DNA of 64,000 nucleotides from Actinostola sp. cb2023 (taxonomy: Eukaryota > Cnidaria > Anthozoa > Actiniaria > Actinostolidae): assembly GCA_033675265.1 (NCBI GenBank), contig JAUJYZ010001438.1, forward strand, positions 40,095 through 104,094, read 5' to 3'. Shown here piece by piece: positions 1 through 12,000 of this stretch. Position 1 is the first letter of the stretch, and each line of letters starts with the position of its first letter. Position numbers and translations under genes: made by a program. Below the pieces are notes generated by a model. The model did not search any database, had not been told where the DNA came from, and was given only the letters and a program-made list of their open reading frames with translations.

Positions 1-108
1 AATATAATTAATTTAATGATAATGATAACTTTATTCCTCAAAACAAATTACAAATAAGAGATAGAAAAATAGATAAAAATCCTTATTTAAAAAAATAATA
101 ATATAATA

Positions 109-195
<87 letters not shown>

Positions 196-233
196 TAATA
201 TAATAATAATATAATAATAGTAATAATATAATA

Positions 234-296
<63 letters not shown>

Positions 297-303
297 TAAA
301 ATA

Positions 304-339
<36 letters not shown>

Positions 340-340
340 A
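1..340. repeat. (TAA)n / (TTA)n microsatellite
   Basis: Almost pure TAA/ATA repeats from about position 90 to 300, then a TTA run to about 339. No coding signal is visible. The flanking AT-rich DNA also shows nothing else. Confidence 0.9.
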
Positions 341-588
341 ATACTCCAGTTTCGAGTTGTTAAGCGATGACCGCTGTCCTTGACAAAAGACGCATTTGCT
401 CAGGCTTAGCCTCAATTCAGTTTAAATTATTCACAAATACCAACGAGAATGTGAAAAAGTGTTGGCATTCAACAATAGAAACCATTTTTAATTGCACGGG
501 TTATTCTCTGGATTGAGGCTAAGGCTGAGCAAACGTGTCTTTTGTCAAGGAGTACAGCGGTGTCTAAACAAACTCGAAACGGGAGTAT
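341..588. mobile_element. MITE family 1, copy 1
   Basis: An inverted-repeat element of about 250 bp. The left end begins ATACTCCAGTTTCGAGTTGT and the right end is its imperfect reverse complement (AACTCGAAAC then GGGAGTAT). The inner arms share a 'CTTGACAAAAGACGCATTTG' type block in both orientations. Related copies lie at 6551-6796 and 15111-15345, so this is a dispersed family. No open frame is present, so it is non-autonomous. Element class is not determined. Confidence 0.8.
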
Positions 589-1101
589 CAGACACGTACG
601 AAATGCATTCAGCTGACGCTGGTTTCCAGTGCATACTAATACTATATGGAAATACATGTGTATAATACTGTAACTATAATGTCCCAACTATGTATATCAA
701 CGTACATCTATATGCTAATAAAAAGTACCTATAAACTACCATGCGTTTGTTGTATCGAGAGTATATAATTATCCTACTTTAAACCTCCCGCGAAGACATC
801 AATCCCAAAGGAGACAATAAACACAAAAAAATCCTTTCTCCCCCTGTCACACTCATTGACGAATTTCGAACAAAAAACACGTGCTGACGTCAATCAGCCA
901 TTTCCCACATTGCTTTGCGAGCCGTGTTTATAGCAAAACTGAATATATGATTGGAAGACAAAATCATTCATTCAAAAAAGATGAATAAATTTAGAATGTC
1001 TCGCTTCACTATACAACATAATTATCGACACATCCGACACAACTGAGTAATTATCTTCATCATAAATAACAAAATATTTTTTTACGATTTTGTCGTTCAA
1101 A
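589..1101. other. 5' flank of SLC6 gene 1
   Basis: About 510 bp upstream of the SLC6 gene 1 start codon with no gene or large repeat. It contains a TGACGTCA-like CRE half site near 886. No convincing TATA box could be tied to a start site, so the promoter is not located. Confidence 0.4.
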
Positions 1102-3068
1102 ATGGCCGAACATTACAAAGCAACACCGAGTACATCGCCTTTAGTCGACAATTCTGAAGACATCGAGTTGGAAAACCAAAAAGCAGTCGAAGTAGCCGAT
1201 GAGCGAGTTCAATGGGGCAGTAAGCTTGAGTTTATGTTGTCTTGTGTTGGCTATGCAGTTGGACTTGGAAATGTTTGGCGCTTTCCATATCTGTGCTACA
1301 CAAATGGAGGAGGTTTGTTTAGTAATATAATATAAACTTTATTACCTCGTCCCAATCAAGGCTTTTCAGAGATAAGGAGGGAAGAAAAAAATACATAAAT
1401 ATAAATAATACTAAGGAAATTACAGGAAATTACGAAAATTACGATCTCATAACAGAAAGTAAATAAATAACAGGCGTTTATGGCCCACTATACTACTTGA
1501 ACTCAAAGTTATTCCAAGGAATTGTGAACTATTTTACACAACTTGAATTTATTCAATCGCGTGACAATGCTGTGTGTAAATGCTATATTTTGAATTTTCT
1601 TCAGTGCTATAGTCATCACATATTCCCACCATATTTTTCATCGAAATTGTAAACATTTTACAACATTTATTATTTCACAAAGTACAAATTCCACAAACTT
1701 CAGCGATAAAGCTAAGTATTTTATGAGTTTACATTAAGGATTATGGAAAATCTCTCTTCAATTATGGAAAATCTCGTTGATTAAATCTTTTGTTATGAAA
1801 GCAGTGTTTGTTCTGTGTGCATGACACTGATGAAACTTTTAGAACTTCATGAAACAGCACAGAAATACACAGTTGTACATGTCGTGACTTCAAAACCTCT
1901 GTCAGTCACGTGTGACGTCATGCAAAGTGAATTATTAATTTGTGAATCAAATTTCTGCCAGTTAGTACTTCATGTAAGACCACTTGAAATGTACTCTATT
2001 CTTTATAGCCGTTCTTCTTATCTTTTCACTGTGGTATAAGTACGCACATTGCCAATTGTGACAGATAATACAGATACTTCAAATAGAACGGATATAAAGA
2101 ATAGAGTCCATTTCAAGTGTGCCTACATGAAGTACTATAAGGCGATATATATTTTTTACGAAATACACCTATTCCAAAAATCGTTCTCCGCGCCGAAAGC
2201 AACAAGCAAGAAGCTGACGACCGCAAAGGGCATTGGGACTTTCTCCTTATTCATTTATTCATCCGTAGACATTTTAACAACATGCATTTTCAAATGGCCG
2301 AATAGTTCCAAATGATTGCTATTCAACGCTCGTAGGGATAACTTCTCAAGTACCACGGATAAATAAATTAATGAGGAGATTCCCAAAGTCCTTTGCGGTC
2401 GTCAGCTTCTTGCTTGTTGCTCTCGACCCGGACAACGATATTTGGAATAGGTGTATTTTATTTAGTCTCCTCGCAGCCGGTCTTGGACCGCAGGGGAATG
2501 GAACGAGACTATATATATTTTATTCTGCCTCGATCAAGCAGAAAGTAATGCTCATTTATTCGCAATTAGACGGATCATGTGAAAGTGAATTATTCTTTTT
2601 TACAGCATCCTTTCTTATCCCCTATTTTATCGCATTGGCTGTTAATGGGATTCCATTGTTCTACATGGAGCTCGCCATTGGTCAATACTTCAGCGTAGGA
2701 ACAATTGGGACCTGGACTGCTATCTGCCCTATTGCACGAGGTAAGCATGACCCATGTCTGTCTGTCTCTTTCTCTACTGGCCAGGGCTAGATCGAGCTGT
2801 CCGTCTATCTGTCGGTCTGTCTGCCTCGGCTCTCTACTGAGCTAGATCTCTGTCTGTCTGTTAGCAGTGTCTGTCTGTCTGTTATAGCAGTGTCTGTCTG
2901 TCTGTTATAGCAGTGTCTGTCTGTTTGTTATAGCAGTGTCTGTCTGTCTGTTATAGCAGTGTCTGTCTGTCTGTTATAGCAGTGTCTGTCTGGCTGTCTA
3001 TCTGCCTATGCCTCTCAGTCAGCAGTGTGTATCTTATGTCTCTGTTTGTCTGTCTGTCTGTCTGTCCG

Positions 3069-3099
<31 letters not shown>

Positions 3100-6000
3100 G
3101 TCTGTCCGTCTGTCTCTCTGTCTGTCTGTCTGTCTGCCTCTCTGTTAGCTGATAATCTATGCAGTGGTGTGGGAAGGGGAATAGATTTTAAGGATGAAAT
3201 TATTAAGAATATATTCAATTTATGCTTTTATCTCTGCGTTACGGCCCCTCTTGTCAACCCACTCAGTCCTACGCCACTGAATCTATGATCTGTTCCGGCG
3301 TCTATCCATCTGTTTGCTACATATTCTGCGTCACTGCATGCATGCACTGTCCATCTGTTTGCTACATATTCTGCGTCACTGCATGCATGCACTGTCCATC
3401 TGTTTGTTACATATTCTGCGTCACTGCATGCATGCACTGTCCATCTGTTTGCTACATATTCTGCGTCACTGCATGCATGCACTGTCCATCTGTTTGCTAC
3501 ATATTCTGCGTCACTGCATGCATGCACTGTCCATCTGTTTGCTACATATTCTGCGTCACTGCATGCATGCACTGTCCATCTGTTTGCTACATATTCTGCG
3601 TCACTGCATGCATGCACTGTCCATCTGTTTGCTACATATTCTGCGTCACTGCATGCATGCACTGTCCATCTGTTTGCTACATATTCTGCGTCACTGCATG
3701 CATGCACTGTCCATCTGTTTGCTACATATTCTGCGTCACTGCATGCATGCACTGTCCATCTGTTTGTTACATATTCTGCGTCACTGCATGCATGCACTGT
3801 CCATCTGTTTGCTACATATTCTGCGTCACTGCATGCATGCACTGTCCATCTGTTTGCTACATATTCTGCGTCACTGCATGCATGCACTGTCCATCTGTTT
3901 ACTACATATTCTGCGTCACTGCATGCATGCACTGTCCATCTGTTTGCTACATATTCTGCGTCACTGCATGCATGCACTGTCCATCTGTTTGCTACATATT
4001 CTGCGTCACTGCATGCATGCACTGTCCATCTGTTTACTACATATTCTGCGTCACTGCATGCATGCACTGTCCATCTGTTTGCTACATATTCTGCGTCACT
4101 GCATGCATGCACTGTCCATCTGTTTACTACATATTCTGCGTCACTGCATGCATGCACTGTCCATCTGTTTGCTACATATTCTGCGTCACTGCATGCATGC
4201 ACTGTCCATCTGTTTTTGATCATGTTTATCCAATCATATCCATACTAGCGTTATATCGATGTCTGTAGGTATTGGCTTTGCCCAGATAATGGTTACGTTT
4301 GTAGGTATTGGCTTTGTCCAGATAATGGCTACGTTTATGGTTACGTTTGTAGGTATTGGCTTTGTCCAGATAATGGTTACGTTTATGGTTACGTTTGTAG
4401 GTATTGGCTTTGCCCAGATAATGGTTACGTTTGTAGGTATTGGCTTTGTCCAGATAATGGTTTAACTTACGTTTATGGTTACGTTTGTAGGTATTGGCTT
4501 TGCCCAGATAATGGTTACGTTTCTAGTTGGTATTTACTACAACGTCATCATCGCTTGGTGCGTGTTGTTTCTTTTCCAATCATTTCGAGCTGACGTCCCG
4601 TGGAAAAATTGCGACAATGATTGGAACACGGGCTTTTGCAGGTGAGAAAAGCGTTTGGTCTGTCTATCTGTGTCTTTGTCTGTTTGCTTGTATGGCTGGT
4701 TGTGTGGGAGGGTGGGTTGTTAGTTGATTGTTGGAATGATCATGATGGGTGGTTAGTTGGTTGTTGGATGGGTGGTTAGTCAGTGGTTGGATGGTTAGTT
4801 GTTGGGTGGTTAGTTGGTTGGGTAGTTGTTGCCGGGGTGGATGTGTGGGAGAGTGGGTTGTTAGTTGATTGTTGGATGGATGGGTGGTTAGTTGGTTGTT
4901 GGATGGGTTGTTAGTTGGTTGGATGAGTGGGCTGATGGGTGGTTAGTTGGTTGGGTGAGTGGGCTGATGGGTGGTTATATAGTTGGTTGGGTGAGTGGGC
5001 TGATGGGTGGTTAGTTGGTTGGGTGAGTGAGTGGGCTGATGGGTTGTTAGTTGGTTGGATGAGTGGGCTGATGGGTGGTTAGTTGGTTGTTGGATGGGTT
5101 GTTAATTAGTTGGTTGGATGAGTGGGCTGATGGGTGGTTAGTTGGTTGGGTGAGTGGGCTGATGGGTGGTTATATAGTTGGTTGGGTGAGTGGGCTGATG
5201 GGTGGTTAGTTGGTTGGGTGAGTGGGCTGATGGGTGGTTATATAGTTGGTTGGGTGAGTGGGCTGATGGATGGTTAGTTGGTTATTGGGTGGGTGGATAG
5301 TTGTTGGGTGGTTAGTTGTTGGGTGGATGATGGATGTGTGGTTAGTTGTTGGGTGGGTGGATGTGTGGTTAGTTGGCTGGGCTAATGGGTGGTTAGTTGG
5401 TTGTTAGTTGGGTGGATGTGTGGTTAGTTGGTTGTTGGGTGGCCGGGTTGTTAGGTAGGTTGGATGGTTAGTTGACAGAAAGCTTAGTTCATTTACGCCG
5501 ATATTTTTCTCCTCAGAACCAAGCGATTTGGAACAAATTCGACCGTCAACTGCACGGCATTAAGACTCGCAAGCAACTGCAGTCCAGAATGGAAATCTCC
5601 GTCGGAGGAATTCTTCAAGTAAATAAATAGAAAACTGGTGGAGTTTTTGATTCTAAATACACTGTACAGAAAAATATGGCGGCGGTACATTTTAACCCAG
5701 TAATCCTTTGCGAACCTAAATCAGTACCACTTAGATCTATAAACTATGTGACACGTTCATATAAATTAAAAAGACAACAGCTTCACACTTGCAAATTGTC
5801 ATGTGATCAACTCTCTATTGTTACAAGGTCAAGTGTTGTGGCGCGCAAAGGATTATGGTACAATGTACAGGGCGCCATCTTTTTTTCGGCGGTGCTGTAG
5901 ATTGTCTTCTTCAGGCTGCATAGTGCGGTGTTGTTGTTTTTTTTAACCAAAATTGCGAATGTAGTGCCGGACAATACCTAAGGACGAGCACTAAGCCGCG

Positions 6001-9000
6001 GTATTGCAGAGAGTATGCAAATTAAGGAAATTTACACAACTTGTTCGTCGTTTTCTAATAAATTGAGGCTGGTAAATATAACCCACACTTAACGAAGAGA
6101 TTGATGTCGAGAATCTACAATAAAGTATGTTGAAATTCATATTTCTGTTTCTACGTACAGCCACAAAATCCTTCAGATAAGCGACGGTATTGAGAATCTA
6201 GGCTCCATCAACTGGGAAGTGACACTCTCGCTATTGTTTGCTTGGGTTTTGGTTTATCTTTGTACTGTGAAAGGAGTCAAGTCATCGGGCAAGGTAAGGT
6301 GTCAGCCATCTTGAATAGTAACCAGGCCTTACGTACACCACCATCCATTTCTTAGGTCGCCAAACTCCGTACGTTTTTCACGAACACTTCTTAATTAATT
6401 CTTGTTCTCAGGTCGTATACTTCACTGCTACGTTTCCGTACATTGTTCTTGTCATTCTATTCTTTCGTGGTATCACCCTTGACGGAGTAGATCAAGGACT
6501 TTTATTCTACTTAACACCTGATTTCAAGAAACTTGCAAGCGCAGAGGTAAATACTGCAGTTTCGAGTTGTTGAGACACCGCTGTACTCCTTGACAGAAGA
6601 CACATTTGCGCAGCCTTAGCCTTAATTAGAATAACACGTGGAATTAAGATAGGTTTCTATTGTCAAATGTCAACATATTTTCACGTTCTCGTTCGTGTTT
6701 GTCAGTGAAAATGTCACCCTGAATTGATGTTAAGGATGAGCAAATGCGTCTTCTGTCAAGGCGTACAGCGGTATCTAACAACGTGAAACTGGAGTATTAA
6801 TTCGAATTCAAAATCATCTGTCTCTATAGAAATATTATTTATACATATAAATGAATAAAGAAGAAATAACTCCACGTTACAACACACTTCAACCAACTGA
6901 TTGAAGTGTGTTGTAACGTGGGGTTATTTCTTCTTTATCTGTCTCTATGAAGTTATGTATGCGACAACAAAGTTTACTATAATACTGCTGCCTTGATTGA
7001 TTGCAGGCTTGGGTTCGAGCTGCCACGCAGATATTCTATTCACTAGGTGTAGGGTTTGGTGCACTGCTCACATTTGGCAGCTATAATCCATTCCACAACA
7101 ACTGTGAAAAGTAACGTATCAATGGGCGAATATCTGACTGATAAGACTAGCTGACTGACTGACCGAACGGCCAGGGCCGTACACAGCATACAATGCGAAA
7201 ATAATAATAATAATAATAATTTAATACTTATATAGCGCAAAAATTACATGTAAATATGATCTAATGCTCTTTACAGAATAAAAATAATAATGAAAAAAAA
7301 AAAAAATCTTCTTAAACTATAAAATATACCAAATATCAAAAGAATTGTACTATTTTTTTTATTTTTTGCTCAGTTAAATACGTACTGCCCCCCCTTGAAT
7401 TTTGGGTTATATACGGCCCTGCTGGCTGTCTTATTGACCGACTGACTGACGGAGTGACTGACTGACTAACTGGCGGACGGACGGACTGTCTGAGTGACTG
7501 ACCGACTAACTGACTTATTGACCGACTGACTGAAGATTGACTGACCGACTGACTGACTAATTGACTGACTGACTGACTGACCGACCGACTAACTGATTGA
7601 CCGACTTATTGACCGACTGACTGACTAACTGACTTATTGACCGAATGATTGACTGACTGACTGACTGACTAACTGGCGGACGGACGGACTAACTGTCTGA
7701 GTGACTGACCGACGTACTGACCGACTGACTTATTGACTGACTGACTAACTCAAAATACACGGGTGGACAAACGGACGAGTGATCGGCTGGCTGACCAAAC
7801 AAAGCAACAAACGGACGTATTGTGCTCAGTTTTTACGTTCAACTGATTAAGCCAATTTTCTTTTCCATCAAGAGACGCGCTGGTAGTTTGTCTCATCAAC
7901 TGCGGCACGAGTTTCTTTGCTGGTTTTGTGATCTTCAGCGTCGTGGGTTACATGGCGTTCTTTCTTCAAACAACTGTAGATAAAGTAGCTGATAGTGGTG
8001 AGCTATAATACTGCCTAAACTGATTAGGAACGATGATAACAATTATATATCAAGAAATATTGATGATGGTGATGATAATAATGATGGTGGTGGTGGTGAC
8101 GATGATGATGATGGTGGTGGTGAGGATGACGATGATGGATGGTAACGATGATGGTGGTGGTGGATGGTGAAGGATGGTGATGACGATGGATAGTGATGGT
8201 GATGATGGTGGATGGTGATGATGATGGTGAAGGATGATAATTGTAAAAGCATTGCGACCTCGGTTATATACGTTTAAGAAAGGTATTATAATTATTATAA
8301 TGGTGATGATGATGGATGTTGATAGATGATAATAGTAGGGTAATGGTGATGGATGATGATGATGGATGGTAATGATAATGATAATGGTGGATGGTATTGG
8401 ATGATCAGATGATGATGATGATGATGATAATATGAAGAAGATTGTAGTGGTGCGACGATCATTCTGTAATCTAATTCTTCCATGTTCTTTCAGGACCTGG
8501 CCTTGCTTTCGTGGTTTACCCAGAAGCCATCTCACAGATGCCTGTGTCTACTTTGTGGGCCATTTTGTTCTTCTTTATGTTGATTACTCTTGGACTCGAT
8601 AGCCAGGTAACGACACCCTGTCATTCAATCACTCAACCAACTGTTCAAATCTAATATACAGTCATTTGCAAAAATTCTGGCCGCCACGATATATCAATAT
8701 ATCAATATATCAATATATCGGGTGCATTATGGGTAATTAAATAATACTATTTTGAGTTTCCTAACTTATTAAATCAAGCAAAATACAAACGTACGACTAA
8801 AATAAACATTATACTAAATATTTCTACCAACTTTGCTGGTGTTAACTTGCTTTAAAGGGAATTTTCGATTATTTAATTACCCATAATGCACCCGATATAT
8901 TGATATACTGATACTTCGTGGCGGCCAGAATTTTTGCAAATGACTGTACATCTAATTTAGTCGGTAAAATCGTGAGATATCGTACCAACTTCCCCTTGTG

Positions 9001-12000
9001 TTTAACGATGCTATTTGTGTCTAAAACAAGATGTATTGGCTTCTGTTCGCCTCATCGACTGCACACTTTGTTTTAGTTCGCAGGTGTAGAGTGTGTTGTG
9101 ACATCGCTCTCTGACGAGTATCCAAAATATCTGCGCAAATACAAGTGGATCTTCCTTATCGTCAATTGTGTTTTGTACTTCTTACTCGCCCTACCCATGT
9201 GCGCAGAGGTAAGTACAGTACCATCGGGACCAGGGGCGTAGGGAGGGGGCACGGGGACATGGGGATATGGGGGCACGGGTACACCTAGACCCCATGACTA
9301 AATTTCCAGTAATGTATTTTATCGAGGTAAAAGTGTACTTCATTTTATACATTTATCGGTAATCAATTTTATCCACCTCTTGTCAACCCTCCTACGTCAC
9401 TGTATGGGACCATAGAAAGTATCCATTTACGGGTTGACAGTATTAAGGAGGTGCCGGTATTAACGGGGTGTCCGTATTAACGGGGTGAGCGTATTAACGG
9501 GGTGCCCGTATTAACGGGGTGAGCGTATTAACGGGGTGCCCGTATTAACGGGGTGCCCGTATTAACGGGGTGTCCGTATTAACGGGGTGACCGTATTAAC
9601 GGGGTGACCGTATTAACGGGGTGACCGTATTAACGGGGTGCCCGTATTAACGGGGTGCCCGTATTAACGGGGTGCCCGTATTAACGGGGTGCCCGTATTA
9701 ACGGGGTGCCCGTATTAACGGGGTGCCCGTATTAACGGGGTGCCCGTATTAACGGGGTGCCCGTATTAACGGGGTGCCCGTATTAACGGGGTGCCCGTAT
9801 TAACGGGGTGCCCGTATTAACGGGGTGTCCGTATTAACGGGGTGAGCGTATTAACGGGCTGACCGTTTTAACGGGGTGTCCGTATTAACGGGGTGCCCGT
9901 ATTAACGGGGTGAGCGTATTAACGGGGTGTCCGTATTAACGGGGTGCCCGTATTAACGGGGTGCCCGTATTAACGGGGTGGCCGTATTAACGGGGTGGCC
10001 GTATTAACGGGGTGCCCGTATTAACGGGGTGCCCGTATTACGGGGGGTGCCCGTATTAACGGGGTGTCCGTATTAACCGCGGGGTGCCCGTATTAACGGG
10101 GTGCCCGTATTAACCGCGGGGTGCCCGTATTAACGGGGTGCCCGTATTAACGAGGTGCCCGTATTAACGGGTGCCCGTATTAACGAGGTGCCCGTATTAA
10201 CGGGGTGTCCGTATTAACGGGGTGCCCGTATTAACGGGGTGCCCGTATTAACGGGGTGCCCGTATTAACGGGGTGCCCGTATTAACGGGGTGCCCGTATT
10301 AACGGGGTGCCCGTATTAACGGGGTGCCCGTATTAACGGGGTGCCCGTATTAACGGGGTGGCCGTATTAACGGGGTGGCCGTATTAACGGGGTGGCCGTA
10401 TTAACGGGGTGCCCGTATTAACGAGGTGCCCGTATTAACTGGGTGCCCGCAAAGCAGGGTTCGACTGTAATGGGTGTCAGGTCCTCCCTACTCCAATCAC
10501 ATTAGAATCCTCGTTAATTACTCACGAGTGTTTTCTTGTAGGGTGGTATGTACGTGTTTAACCTGTTTGACTATCAGACTGGTGGGATATCTCTGTTATT
10601 TATTGTATTCTGCGAGGCTGTGGTTATAGGATGGTGTGTTGGTAAGTGTAATTAACTGGATAAGTTATACATTTCATTCATACATTTACTCAATAATTCA
10701 TTCATTTTTGTTTCTATATTCATTCAAGGTACCGATTTCCTTAGTGATATAATCGAAACAATGACGGGCAAACGACCAAATATGTTTTTCCTTCTTTGCT
10801 GGAAATATATAGCACCGCTATTTACACTGGTAGGATATATGTAATTAGCATAAACAATCCAGTAGTCTATCGCAAATCCTGCAATCTGATTGGTTCGCTA
10901 CTAGTGGTCTATCAGCTCATAGACCCCAAGTAGATGTAAACAAACAAAATGGCGGCTTCGTCGTTGCGTTTTGCTAATGTTTCGGCGGAGGAGTTTCTCG
11001 ACGAATTATTGTCTGTTGCTTGTTTCTGTCATTTTCTACTGACCTACTGGATGGTTTATGCTAAAACACCCTTCGTAGTCTAATTGTTAATTAGTATCCG
11101 CCACAGTTTCTATTATCGGCATGTACCATGCAGGACACCATGCATCAATAGACCGAATGCAATAATGGCCTCCAATTTCAATTTCCATTGTTCTGGACTG
11201 ACTAGCCTCGTGTTCATGTGGAAACACAAAAGCATTTTCACATGTATGAGAGGCTAGTCAGTCCAGAACAATGACAATTGAAATTGGACGCATTACTGCA
11301 TTCGGTCTATATAGCTAATTGCATAATCGTTGTCGGGTTGAAAATCATAAATCATAGAAGCTGAGACCACAAGGATGGATGGGAAATCAGTTCATGACCT
11401 GCATTACAGGCAGATATATTCAATGTTCTCGTAGTTTTGAAGGTATATGAGCTATTTAACTAAGATCCTACAAGTCTGGATAAAAATGTCGATGATTTGA
11501 CGGTGTTATTTGAGAGTTTTAATTTCCCAGAATTCCTTTTGGTCATAGCTTTCATGATTTTCAACCCGACAGCGATTATGCAATTAGCTATAAACGACCG
11601 ATTGATTACCGTTAACAAATGCTTGTGTGTTTATTAGAGTATCATCATCGCACAACTTGCTATGTGGAAAGGTGTTACCTATAATAACAAGCCGTACCCT
11701 GGCTGGGCTGAGTTGATAGGTTGGCTGCTTGCCTTGACTTCAATGAGTCTAATACCAATCTACGCAGTTATCCAGTACTACTATGCGAAGGGCAACACTG
11801 TGACAGAGGTGGGTATGGGGAAGAAAGAAAGGAAGAAACGAAGGAAGAAACGAAGGAAGAAACGAAGGAAGAAATGAAGGAAGAAAGGAAGAAAGAAAGG
11901 AAGAAAGGAAGAAAGGAAGGAAGGAAGGAAGGAAGGAAGGAAGGAAGGAAGAAAGGAAGGAAGGAAGGAAGGAAGAAAGGAAGAAAGGAAGAAAGGAAGG

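Noticed and set aside
3222..4268. Long open frames (300-348 aa) on both strands with [15 protein letters not shown] repeats
   Set aside because: Pure product of a 45-bp tandem array (multiple of 3) lying in an intron of SLC6 gene 1; open in several frames at once.
8043..8535. His/Ser/Ile-rich frames up to 161 aa
   Set aside because: GATGATGGT simple repeat in intron 8 of SLC6 gene 1.
9435..10447. CRISPR-like direct repeats
   Set aside because: Units are head-to-tail without unique spacers, in an intron of an animal gene. This applies to all the tandem arrays in the window.
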